From Magicicada septendecula (lineage: Eukaryota > Arthropoda > Insecta > Hemiptera > Cicadidae): a stretch of DNA of 64,000 bases. Where the stretch lies: positions 380,379,910 through 380,443,909 of the forward strand of contig CM068372.1 in the NCBI GenBank assembly GCA_034769895.1, in the 5' to 3' direction. Below the pieces are notes generated by a model. It was not told the origin of the DNA. It saw nothing but the letters and a program-made list of their open reading frames with translations, and did no database searches. Shown piece after piece: positions 53,582-64,000 of this stretch; positions within the stretch are counted from its first letter, which is position 1, and each line of letters opens with the position of its first letter. The position numbers and the translations under genes were made by a program.

Positions 53582-54690
53582 TCTATATATATAAAACTCA
53601 AAATCTGAGGATTTATGGGTACTGAATAAAAATCCACACCGTTACACCGATTGCCACCAATTTTGCACTGGTAACCTTTGACACAAGGCGAAAAACACTG
53701 TCAAACTTGGAATTTGATATTTTGCCCCGTTCGCACGATTTAGGCCCTTTTAAATAGGCCTATGCCTATTCGTTGACGCTTATAAAGATGTCAACAACAC
53801 CATGGAAACCAGAATTAATTACCATAGTAACAAGTAAATGAACAAATATTTAACAGCATCGGAACTGTACCTTTATACGTTCCTGCAGTTTTTAATGTTT
53901 TTAACATGCGATTGTATCAATATATTATGTAATTTTGTATACAGCTACGTCCATATATTTTGTAAACGTTTGATTATAAAATTTATGTTTATACGTATTT
54001 CTGATGATGCAATGAATAAGTAATGAAATATATTAAATACTACTACTAAAGATGTCAACAACACCGTGGAGACCAGAATTAATTACCATAGTAACAAGTA
54101 AATAAACAAAAGCCATTTAGCAGCATCGGAACTGTACATTTATCCATTCCTGCAGTACATTTTCGATGTTTTATATAATATGCGATTGTATCGATATATT
54201 ACGATGTGGAAAAGAAGAAGTGTACTAATTGTAAATTGTCCTATTACTTAATGCAAAGCGAAAATACGTGTTGTTTTCATTTGTGAGGTTAGGTGATAAC
54301 GGTTTTTGGTTTTTAGTTTACTGCTGAAGTAAATAAAAGCCATGGTTGAGGAAAACATAACGTTTAATGTTTTATACCATGCTTCTAACACAGTAGCACT
54401 TAAAATAAAGAATTTAGCGTTTTTTATTCAACAGGTACTTTATAAATATCTCTAAAGACTTTATAAACGAGTAATTTTAAATCTGCAAAGGCTGTTGCAC
54501 CAACATAATAATTTAGTACAAGTTAAAATAGTACACGTGTTGAAAACAGCTTTGGAGAGAATTTGACTAATGAGTACAAAATTGTTATATGATCTGACAG
54601 AACGCCATATAGACATAGACAATAACAATTACATAAAAGATACTTATTAAAAGTCAAATATTCGCGTGCGAAGCCGCGGGAAACAGCTAG
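53582..54690 (+). mobile_element. non-autonomous Helitron
   Basis: The 5' end TCTATATATATAAAACTCAA follows an A. The 3' end is GCGTGCGAAGCCGCGGG, then AAACAG and CTAG, followed by T. A TC start, a CTAG end between A and T, and a short GC-rich hairpin (CGCG with CGCG) about 10 bp before CTAG fit the Helitron pattern; TCTATATATATAAAA starts are common in insect Helitrons. There is no Rep/helicase frame. It contains an internal direct repeat of about 150 bp (53784-53929 and 54048-54203). Confidence 0.75.
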
Positions 54691-54779
54691 TCTTATAATT
54701 AATTTGTATTTCATGATTGATATTTATTAAATTCTTAGTGACCGTCAATCAATGAATTTTTCCTGGGAAGGCTTTTTGA

Positions 54780-54943
54780 GGATCGGTCAATAAATATAAC
54801 ACAAATTTATATTATTTATGTCGACGTTTCGACAATAGTTATTTCATCAGGGTTCATCAGGACAATTGTTGCTGAGCACTTACGACGCTAAACACACAAG
54901 GTGATTAGTTGTATGTTTAGCGTCGTAAGAGCTCAGCAACAAT
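54780..54943 (-). repeat. terminal-type block with CGAAACGTCGAC motif and hairpin
   Basis: On the minus strand CCTGATGAAATAACTATTGT is followed by CGAAACGTCGAC, again a CTGATGA..GAAAC pair, though helix II is poor. Next to it lies a hairpin with 31-nt arms, 54865-54895 and 54913-54943 (two mismatches, 17-nt loop). It is possibly another PLE-like terminus set as an inverted pair. Confidence 0.35.
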
Positions 54944-54949
54944 TTACGT

Positions 54950-55469
54950 TTGAGAAACAGTTTTTCCAACAATTTAGATATAATTGACAACGATGATGAT
55001 GATGATGATGTGATGAGAATAACAAATTGATACGCGCGTACCAAGTGAGTATAGAACAACGTATAAAGTAACAACCGTTTTGTTTGTTTTCACAATCTGC
55101 CAATTGACTGATAAACGTTAGTGAAGACGTGGAAACTGTAGGTCTATACACTAATGTGTACACCGCATCGCACGCCTCTCTAATGTCAGTCAAGTAATGA
55201 TAATGACTACGTGAGTCCCCCATAAACATCATAAGCGATACGTCGTTTTATCGTACGGAATCATAAAACAGCAGCAGCAGTAGCAGCAATCATGAAATTT
55301 TACTGTTTTAGATTACGGCCGTCCTTGACGATAAAAACTTCTTGCAGTAGGTTTCTGTTGGAATACAGAACCCGTTTTACTGTTGGCAGAAAATGTTTAT
55401 AATAAAATCTTACATAAAAATTCAGTTTATCCGAATGGAAGTCGGTTTTGAGTGGACTTAAATGCGTGT

Positions 55470-55520
<51 letters not shown>

Positions 55521-55850
55521 GAGAGAGAGAGAGAGAATCAGTTTTGCGTATATATACTCATGATATATGATACACTTACTGGTTTCATATAGAGAAACTC
55601 TTCCCCCCTGTTCTTGTCTTGTCATTTTCCAAATAAATTTATCATTGTCTTCTTTGTCCTTTCCTTCCTAAGTGCTTTCCTTCCTTGCTCTCACGATGTT
55701 TACGATAAAATTATATCTTATGATATGTCCTACACAATTAGTCTTCCTAAATTGTATTTCCCTTCCTGCTTCGATTTCTTTATAATTTTAAATTTTGCTT
55801 TCCTTTCCTACATTAGGCTACCTCTGGGCTAAAAAAAATCATTTTATAAA
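54950..55850. other. no gene; (GT)n(GA)n at 55469-55536
   Basis: A (GAT)n patch near 54992-55012 and a GT/GA compound microsatellite. No coding region is recognised. Confidence 0.45.
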
Positions 55851-55854
55851 TTTC

Positions 55855-56230
55855 TTTTTCTAACTGTTGCAGTCTGGTATATTGATTGTCATGACAGTTG
55901 GTAAACATTTAGCGATCAAATACGGTTTAAGGTATACACGTTTTAGATGGATCTGTGAAAACTCGACGATGAACAGAATTACCCCAGGGTGTATACGCAC
56001 CCTTGAGCGTGTATAGGCCTACCAAAAAAGCGTGTGATAAAATAAATAGTAGGGAATGATATTTCGCTCAATCCTACAGGATAACTTTAGCTCTCTGATC
56101 CTGTGTCACACGTGAATCTATTACTTCCCTTTGTGTGTGTGTGTACGCGCGCGCGGGCACGTGTGTGTAAGAGAGACAGACAGAGACAGACAAATAGACA
56201 GTCACACGGGAAAAGAAAGAGAAGTGGTGG
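55855..56230. repeat. duplicated block Q, copy 2
   Basis: AGCGATCAAATACGGTTTAA, GCACCCTTGAGCGTGTATAGG and CCTACAGGATAACTTTAGCTC recur in the same order at 58140-58440. The right part also matches 50500-50745. Confidence 0.7.
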
Positions 56231-56235
56231 TATAT

Positions 56236-56292
56236 AGACAGAAAGACAGAGACAGAAGCCAGAAGTTAACAAAATAATAATAACAAAACTTC
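56236..56292. repeat. 57-bp duplicated block, copy 2
   Basis: Second copy of 53525-53581. It directly follows block Q copy 2, whereas copy 1 precedes the Helitron. Confidence 0.7.
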
Positions 56293-56299
56293 ACAGAAT

Positions 56300-58135
56300 A
56301 TATAATCAAAAGATAAAACAAATGAATATCTACTATGGAAAAACACACAGCACTAACAAAACACAAGCACGATGCGCACGAACACTTGCACACAACTTTA
56401 GTTAACAAAACACTCCGACAGTGACGCAACGGGCCCAACCCTGTTATAGTAGAAGTGAAAGTATGTGACAAACATCGCCCCTACTTACAAACCTTATAAG
56501 GAAGCTACTTTCATTGTTACAAATAATAATTCCGTTAGTCAGGTTAGCAGCGAAATTTCGAACGTCTGGCGTCGTTCGCAAGACACTCAAGTTATTGGGT
56601 AACCTTAGCGGTTTTTGCGTAAAATCCATCACAAACGCCATTTGAAGAAAATGTGGACGATAATGTCCTTCGTATCGTACTTACCGTGATAACACAGCGA
56701 TATGCAACGAATTAACTGTCTTTTTCAACTCACCAAATTTAATTGAACAATGCAAGTTGCATAAACATTAACGTAGTGTAATTATTCAATGCACAGTTAA
56801 GATTGCTCCCTTACTAAATAAATTAACATATAACACAAAGGATACTGCGATGTACAGGGGCCGCATAGAATAAGTAGTCAGTTATATCGTGTATTAGAAT
56901 GTTTAGGATTTATTATTGACTTTACCAATTGCACTACGTTACTTTAATACTGTTTACAATAACAAAATAAATCTAATTAAACTAAATAAACTGTCTCTAT
57001 TTACCTTTTTTACAAATTTAAATAATTTTCTCTTAAATTCTAATACAAAATATTTTATTTTATTTATATTATTTTTTGTTTTTAAGTTTATTAGAAGTGT
57101 TTTTTAATAAAGTTAAAAACAAGTGATTGCACCTCCCTTTACGATGAATGATACGATGTCGATGCTCCTGTCCGGAAGACAGATGTGGTTGTTCCTTCTG
57201 GATACTGGTCAGGATACTGTTGCGATCTCCTCCTGTTCAGGGTCGTTCTCTGGTTGGAAATTTCTACAATTTTTAGTGACTTAATTTTTAATTGTAATTT
57301 ATTCTCTGTGTATTCAACATACACAATAATCCAGAAAACTTAAGTGTCTTTCTAAATTCTTATGGACGATCTTGAAGTAGACCGGATTAGCACTCGATAT
57401 TCAATCAAGTCGCGACCTTTCTGACTTGTGCTCGTGCGCTTTTGTAGACGAATCGTCTAAACTGGCAGCAACGACCACGAGTTATCAAGTTCAAAGAGAG
57501 ATTGAATTATACGATGCGATGAACAAATTCAACTAAGATTTTACCCAATTTCATTGGCTAAAACATACCCTTTCTCTACGGACTAAGTTGTGACAACTTA
57601 ATTCGTTCACCATTCTGTCAACGAACAAAGCTAAGCTTGCAGAAAAAACCTAGTTTAATTTTATTACTTTTCTTCAGGGTCATAAAACTTTCTTAATAAG
57701 AAACCCATATACTTAGTTCCTTAATTTACAAACAAATATTACCACTCGAGAGGTCTTTTATTTATGCGTACTCTGGTGTGTCTCATATCAGAATTTTTAT
57801 TTTCACGAAAGTTATTTAATTTAATCTGTTTTTTTATTATTATCTTTTAACATAGTTATGCATACCCGCACACACGCACACGCCATACGCCTACGCATAT
57901 TTTCGCACCATTCACAACAATACATGTTTTCTTTACTCTCAAAAAGTAACTTAAACTAACAAATTAAACATGTATCATCTTATTGTCTATTGTACAATGT
58001 CTAAACCTCCACTCTTTACTTAGGCAATTTTTCATTTCAACATGCTATCATACGCTTACAGTTAAATTACTATTTCATATGCAAATTCTACCTATTGCAA
58101 TACATTACCTCTAGAATAAAGAAAATTATATTATA
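56300..58135. other. no gene; LTR-like purine-rich patch on minus strand near 57130-57260
   Basis: AT-rich DNA. The minus strand of 57130-57260 is GA-rich in the style of the other LTR-like R regions. No frame has a recognisable domain. Confidence 0.4.
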
Positions 58136-58139
58136 AATT

Positions 58140-58440
58140 ATAATTCGTTTCTAACAGTTGCAGTGCGGAAGAATGATTGCCATGGCATATGGAAAACATA
58201 AAGCGATCAAATACGGTTTAACGTTCACACGTTTTAGATGGTTCTGTCGAAATGTGTCGATTAACGCAATATTACTATAGGGGGTATATACGCACCCTTG
58301 AGCGTGTATAGGCCTACCAAATAAGCGTGTGATGAAATTACTAGTGGTGAATGACATTCTGATCAGTCCTACAGGATAACTTTAGCTCCCTGATCCTGTG
58401 TGACACTGATTCCATTACTTCCCTTTGTGACCGGACGTAC
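58140..58440. repeat. duplicated block Q, copy 3
   Basis: Shares the marker sequences listed for 55855-56230, about 2.3 kb away and in the same orientation, but lacks the long GT run. Confidence 0.7.
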
Positions 58441-58740
58441 ATTTGACTGCACACACAAACACACACCCGAATCTAATACGAACGGGCAAAACTAATCTGC
58501 TCCTTAGTGACCGAGTTCTCTCTGTGAGTTGTAACTCGTAGGAAATTCGGTCGACCGTTATGAGCATGCATTTAAATCAAACGTACTTTCACCTGTGTCG
58601 TGATATGCTTTTACCTAGAAATTTGCTTCGAAGAGGACAAATAGTTGAGTGGTTATTAGTTTATAGGCATAATAGAATTGTAGTAACTTATAAAATACTT
58701 CGTAGGCTTACACGGGCGGAGTCAATGTTATTAAAACACA

Positions 58741-58960
58741 TTCCCGAGCTGTTTGGTCGTGGTCCATTGTTTCTTTCTAAAACAGACGTTTCGACAGTGT
58801 CATCTACTGCCATCGCCAGTGTAAAGAATCGAGCTCCACTAACATAGAGTGGTACACGTTTGCAGTTCGATTTTTTCACATGGTACTGCCGAAACGTCTG
58901 TTTTATAAAAAAACAATGGACCACGACCAAACAGACCGGGAAAGTACAGTAGTGTCTCTA
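58741..58960. mobile_element. inverted pair of repeat H
   Basis: ATTCCCGAGCTGTTTGGTCG and TGGTCCATTGTTTCTTTCTA at the left mirror GAAACAATGGACC-type sequence at the right. Both arms carry the CGAAACGTCTGTTTT block: at 58784-58799 on the minus strand and at 58893-58908 on the plus strand. The arms are about 90 bp around a ~40-bp centre. Confidence 0.55.
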
Positions 58961-58964
58961 ACGT

Positions 58965-60076
58965 GTTCTGATAACAAAGAGTTACAATGCTTCAGTAAGC
59001 AGAATTGTTTAAAAGGAACGGCAGCAAAATAATTGTTTTCTCGAGATAACAGAGAAATCTTGACGCATTTGACGGGGTCGTCGGGTTTCATTACGACAAT
59101 TCATTATCAACAATAGGGTTAATGTTACTAGTCGCATTGTGTCGTTTCTCACCGCTATCACAACATATACAGCCTATCCTATGTGATTATGAATTTTACC
59201 TTGAAAGACTTCATTTTAATTGGTGTAAATCGGAGTTTACGCCTATAATTGCCCGCTTTGATTATCTAAAATACGTAATCTTTTATCATTTAGTAGTCTT
59301 TTACATTTCAAATTTTGCTACAAATAGCATTACCCAACTGGAATAGATCACAAGACGACAGAAAGACTTTCTTAAAACAGTAATACGACTTTGCTATCAG
59401 ATAAACTCGTAAACCTTTTTACCCGTGGTGGAGCAGAAACTGGGTGGCCATGAAACCGAAATGTCAAAACATGGGGTTGCGGTTTACTGCTTTGATGTTA
59501 TCGAAACCGAATGCTGTGATTGAACGACCGCGGCGTCGACACCCTCCAGCTGTGTATACAGCGTCATTCTCTTGAGTCCCCAAAACTCGCGTTTCTACGT
59601 AAGCAAATGACAGCTTATTCTAAAAAAAATTTACAGGCATTGCACAAATGCAATGCACAGAGAAGGGCATTGAAAATACTTCAATAAATCTAAAAAATAC
59701 ATATATATTTATGTTCATTCAGCAATCAATGAATTTATTCTTCAGTTACCAATGTACAGATTATAAGTTAAATGTAGTCGCATTCATAAGCGAAGTTTTA
59801 TATGTGTACTACGTTATTGACAACAAAGAAGTAGTTCCATGGAAATTCACCGGTTCCCATTTTCGATCACGCACCAGCGATCGGCCGCAAATGTGCGACA
59901 CGTCCTTATAAACATTTTCAATGTTAAAAACTGTTTATTTTAACCGTCTAATAGACAATGAAAACGACCGTTCGAATTTGTTAATACTAGATCAAGGACA
60001 GAGGAGACTTAATTTATACATGTATATACACATTGTGCCCTAAAAAGTACCAAAATGTAGTTAAAATAGGCTTGCC

Positions 60077-60080
<4 letters not shown>
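58965..60080. other. no gene recognised
   Basis: Short frames at 59122-59346 and 59648-59911 have no known motif. Confidence 0.45.

Positions 60081-60127
<47 letters not shown>
60081..60127. repeat. (AT)n microsatellite
   Basis: About 23 AT units. Confidence 0.95.
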
Positions 60128-60130
<3 letters not shown>

Positions 60131-60739
60131 CAACAATACATATATTTGCCCAGGGCGGTAAGTTTGTAAATATTTACCAAAGAAATATATGATGAACAGT
60201 TTTTAACAATATTATGCAGGATAAGAATTGTCAGAAAGCGTACACCTGCCCCAGCGAGTGAATATAGCGCTTGTGTGTGCGTGTGAACGCAAGCTACGAC
60301 AGGCAAAACGATGGGGTGATGCGATAAATTGTTGGTTTGTCTGCAATCAGGTTTTAACCGGATAAAAATAAACTAATTAATACATTTTAAACCTGTGAAC
60401 AAAGACTTACCCCAATTACAAAAACACCATTACATTAAGAAATTTTTAACGAATATAGTGATGTAAAAGTATTGCAGAAATGTGCAATAAGAAAGACGCT
60501 AGGTAATTTAATGTTAATTACTAGTGTAATTAAATAGTAATTAAAAAGTGTGTTATATGTGAGTGACCAGAAAAAATTACGCAAACGATGATATCGCTCG
60601 TGCTACGAGTATGTTTACGAAATCGCGAAAATGAACCAAAAAGTGATTTGTAATAAAAAGGACGCTTTGCACGAAGTGACAATATCTAACAGGTCGAAAA
60701 CAGTCCTGGACTTGTCAAATCGCCGTCTAGTATAAATTC

Positions 60740-61200
60740 CACCGGCAATTTTGGGGCGATCTCAGAGAGACTCAAGATATCTTCACACAACGTCACGCTG
60801 CTGATCTGCCGACCGATCGAACGTCTTCACCACACACACCAAGACTTATGGAGGAACTCTGGACCATCGCAAACAACAAACCGTAGAGACAGAGAACACA
60901 GCATCAGCATAATCATCATCATCAAATTCTCAGGATTCAGGACACACACACACATGCAACGGTAACATCGGCAGTACGCAGGTGATGAATTAACAATTAT
61001 ATTTTTTGTTTGTGAAAAGAACTCTTAAAAAAAAACTTATATATGATCAGTAAAGACTTAAAGTTTTAAATATAATCACTGTACATAAATTTAAATGGTA
61101 GTTAAAGAAAATAATTTAATTTAACTATAAAATTTAAAAATACTAATCTTCTGTTGTATGTTAAAATTTGGGTGTGTCAGTAGAAATAAATAATAGGTTA
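60740..61200 (+). repeat. LTR-like block
   Basis: CTAGTATAAATTCCACCGG (about 60727) is a TATA box, followed by a C/A/G-rich part (60770-60970) and AT-rich DNA. It has the same layout as 6054-7170. Fossil; ends not defined. Confidence 0.3.
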
Positions 61201-61204
61201 GAAG

Positions 61205-63480
61205 TAAATTTTTTTTTATAATAACAACTAGTTTTATTCTTGAGATTTAATATTATTTTTGTTTGTAAATGAGTTGCTATTATTATTTAAAATTTGAGTA
61301 AATGTCAGACACACTGAAATAAAAAGTGTTTAGATAACTTGTTTAACATGTCTGTTTAGATAGCAAGATTATATGGTTGTTTATTTTTATATGTCGTGAA
61401 CAGCATAGAAGGTTATATTAAATTTTTGTAAACTTATAAAAGAGAATAATTTTTTAATTTTTATAATTCGAAATTTAATATTTGCATATTTTCTATTAAT
61501 ATTAATAAATCATAGAATGATTATTTTGAAACGGTTTTAATTAATTATTTCATGTCATCAACATATCACTCCTCTTTGAAAATTATTGTTTTATTGTGCA
61601 ACTACATATACTTGACGCAACGAGAATAAAAAAAAATCCTGCGAACTTGCCGGTGTGATACACCTCATAGTTGCGTTGAGTACATGGTATTGTATTTGTG
61701 TAATTTTTTATAATACTTGTAACGTTGCAATATATATTGCGACAACACAATTGAATTAATTTTTGCGCATAGGATTAATATGTGTGTGTTTTATAAATCA
61801 ATAAGTCTATATTGGAGGTATTAATTATGATTTATTGCACACCAAATTACTACTGGTTCATACGACATATTTTATACATACACAAATTAAATGAATTCTG
61901 AATATTGTTTGTAAAGTGTTCATATAAAGTTCAGATCTGTAATTTTTACTTGAATGATGATGATCCAATATGATGCGGCGATATGGCTGAAGGCGATGCG
62001 TAGATCACGCGTGTCCTTCCCTCGTAGACTCTGCTGGGCTGGTGTCCTGCTGCAACACGCTGAACCTGCTCGTCGAACTGCGACACTGCCTCGCTTCCGG
62101 CTTGTCTTCAAGTGTCCTCGCGTCAACCAGTTCTATCGTGGTCGATAGAACTCCCTATGAGGAAATCTTGAACTAACACGGATACAACACAAAAAAATTC
62201 ACAATTATATTATGACAACTGAATTACTTGGATCTGTAGACAAACTCACACAGAGTTCCAAGTTTTGAGTACACCTATCGCACAGTTTACAAGTTCCCGC
62301 AAGAGAAACTTCTTGAACGAGAACCGCACGTTTATTAAACGAAGGCTCAAGATGAACAACTTGATCTGCACATGGCAACAGACAATTTTCAGTGAATTTG
62401 CTGCGTTCTAATAGGCCAATTACCAGTCACATGATAAATGCACACGGCCCGCATATTTGTTCATGCAACATTTTGCATGGAATAGGCATAAGCCTGCATA
62501 GATAATTATCAGGGATTTTATTACATCACGCTTGAGTGAGTTTCATATAACGTTTTCATGTAACAAAATTCACATTTCAGTTATTTGAAAATCATAGAAA
62601 ATAGTGAAATTGTATCTAATATTTAACTTTACGTCTTGTTCAAGTCTCATGTCAAACGGATAATTGTAACGGACACTATAAAAAAACGTTAATAACTCGC
62701 GCACCCGCGCACATTTTCACAAACACATTACATATAAAATAACAAATAAAATTGTTAAGAGTTTTACCTATTCTAATTTCTTATCGGTACTACAATACAA
62801 AATTTATAACTATAAAACCAATTTGAACAAAAGACAAATTTAAACAGGAGAATGTCCGTCATCCATGCATAATACATAGTTCATTGCTTATCATAATCCT
62901 GTGTTCTATCGCAATATATATATTATAACAGCACCAAATATTAATTATTTGGGGTTATATGTTGCCCGCATACTGAAAGCATATTAAATAAATTATAACA
63001 GTCAAAACTCCATTTGAATGTAGAGCGTTGAAAATAATGCTTAGTAAAGTGACGCACACGTGGTCATTATGTAATCAGTTCGCTGTACAAGGAAGCGGCC
63101 ACACCCAAACAGTTAATTATTAATATCTCGGAAACTAAGAAATAAAGGCGAAATCCAACATAGCCAAAATGTTTGCCGAAATATTAATAATGACGTGTGC
63201 AAATTTTACGCAATATAATTAACAAATGAAAGAGTTAATTAAATATAATTGAATAACTTCTGTAAAAATAGAGTTACATTAATGAGATTTTAGTATGTTA
63301 TGAAGATAATAATTTCTGACAGATTTTATATTTTAGATTTCACACAACTTGGTTTGCAACCAAGTTATTGCAAAATTAAATAAGCACAGGAAATCCGGAC
63401 CGACAAATTGGTTCCGCTGTGGGAACCTAACTTCATTCTCACGGACCTAGTGAATTCAAATTTTATGTAGTAGGGAGAGT
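61205..63480. other. no gene recognised; GC-rich patch at 61970-62150
   Basis: Overlapping frames on both strands of 61920-62148 are GC-rich but have no motif; on the minus strand the patch is purine-rich, like the LTR-type R regions. The rest is AT-rich. Confidence 0.4.
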
Positions 63481-63484
63481 GTGC

Positions 63485-64000
63485 CAGCCAATCAAATCAT
63501 TTGACGCGAGCCCCGACCAGCGCGGTGTTTTCAGGCTGAAACATCACTCTTCTGCCAGTACTCACGAAGTTAAGACGTAATTCTTCGATCGTCTAGTAAC
63601 CATAGTGGTGAAGATCAACAAGAAGACTCTACGTGGTCAACACACACGCAATTACGAACACAGTAATTACAGATCAACTGTATAGCTCGTAATTGTGGCG
63701 TAAAGGCGAGATACTCTTCAGTACATCAACCAAGCTTATTGTGTACTACCAGCTAGTCATAAGCACGCAAGAGATCCACCAGACTTCAAGACCAGACTTC
63801 AAGAATACAGCAGAGAGGCCGTCTAAATCATTGGTGAACAGCTGACGAGCAGAGCTACCACTCGAACGAAGCACACACACACACGCTGACGTGCGACGTG
63901 CGAATCGACGAGGGACAGGAACCAGTTCCAGCAGACAGCCGTAGACGTTAAAATATTCACAAACAGCAAGGAAGCAGAGTGTTGCCGAATTTTTGAACTC
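63485..64000 (+). other. GC-richer, purine-rich block at window end
   Basis: From about 63500 the DNA becomes rich in GAC/GAA-type words (ACCAGACTTCAAGACC, GAACCAGTTCCAGCAGACAG) without a long frame. It may be an LTR-like R region or the untranslated exon of a gene beyond the window. Confidence 0.25.

Overview
This window looks like intergenic or intronic DNA from an animal with a large, AT-rich, repeat-laden genome. An insect or other arthropod is most likely. The reasons are the mix of RTE and Jockey LINEs, Penelope-like, Tc1 (DD34E), piggyBac, hAT and Helitron elements, and the long (TTC)n, (GT)n and (AT)n microsatellites. A cockroach- or termite-like insect is my guess but is not shown by the sequence. 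I found no convincing host protein-coding gene, rRNA or tRNA. Nearly every long open frame is a transposon fragment or a microsatellite read in frame. One GC-richer, CpG-containing block (about 1320-1775), with a splice-donor-like end and a possible second exon near 2173-2340, is the best candidate for a host transcription unit.

Layout. 1-7 kb: AT-rich DNA, the CpG block, and LTR-like promoter segments with hairpins. 7-12 kb: LINE 3' ends, three LTR-like repeats in a row, a 39-bp x 6 minisatellite and a large (TTC)n tract. 12-23 kb: a nest of elements. A dispersed repeat (14227-14786 and 22634-22851) is split by an LTR-retrotransposon fossil that keeps a gag-like region, and that fossil is itself entered by a nearly perfect 2-kb palindrome of two head-to-head Penelope-like (PLE) 3' halves, each with a GIY-YIG endonuclease frame. 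23-31 kb: an RTE fragment between ~110-bp direct repeats, a Jockey RT fragment, and two hAT-type elements with 8-bp target duplications. 33-39 kb: another RTE fragment and a 1.7-kb Tc1-like transposon with 218-bp inverted ends and a probable intron. 40-45 kb: a decayed piggyBac-like element set into one arm of a pair of ~600-bp inverted repeats, followed by a second full copy of the dispersed repeat. 46-64 kb: LTR-like R/U5 segments, tandem repeats, a 1.1-kb non-autonomous Helitron and several duplicated blocks.

The most interesting signal is a set of hammerhead-ribozyme-like motifs (CTGAWGA, one extra base, a hairpin, GAAA, a 2-bp helix III, then a NUH-like site). They lie in the PLE palindrome and in three or more apparently unrelated short repeats (28548-28594, 39773-39824, 33173-33231, with weaker copies at 14390, 43735 and 58780). 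Three of these families also occur as head-to-head inverted pairs. This suggests that PLE-type, ribozyme-bearing retroelements, including tiny non-coding ones, have shaped this region. All family calls come from reading motifs by eye; no searches or folding calculations were run.
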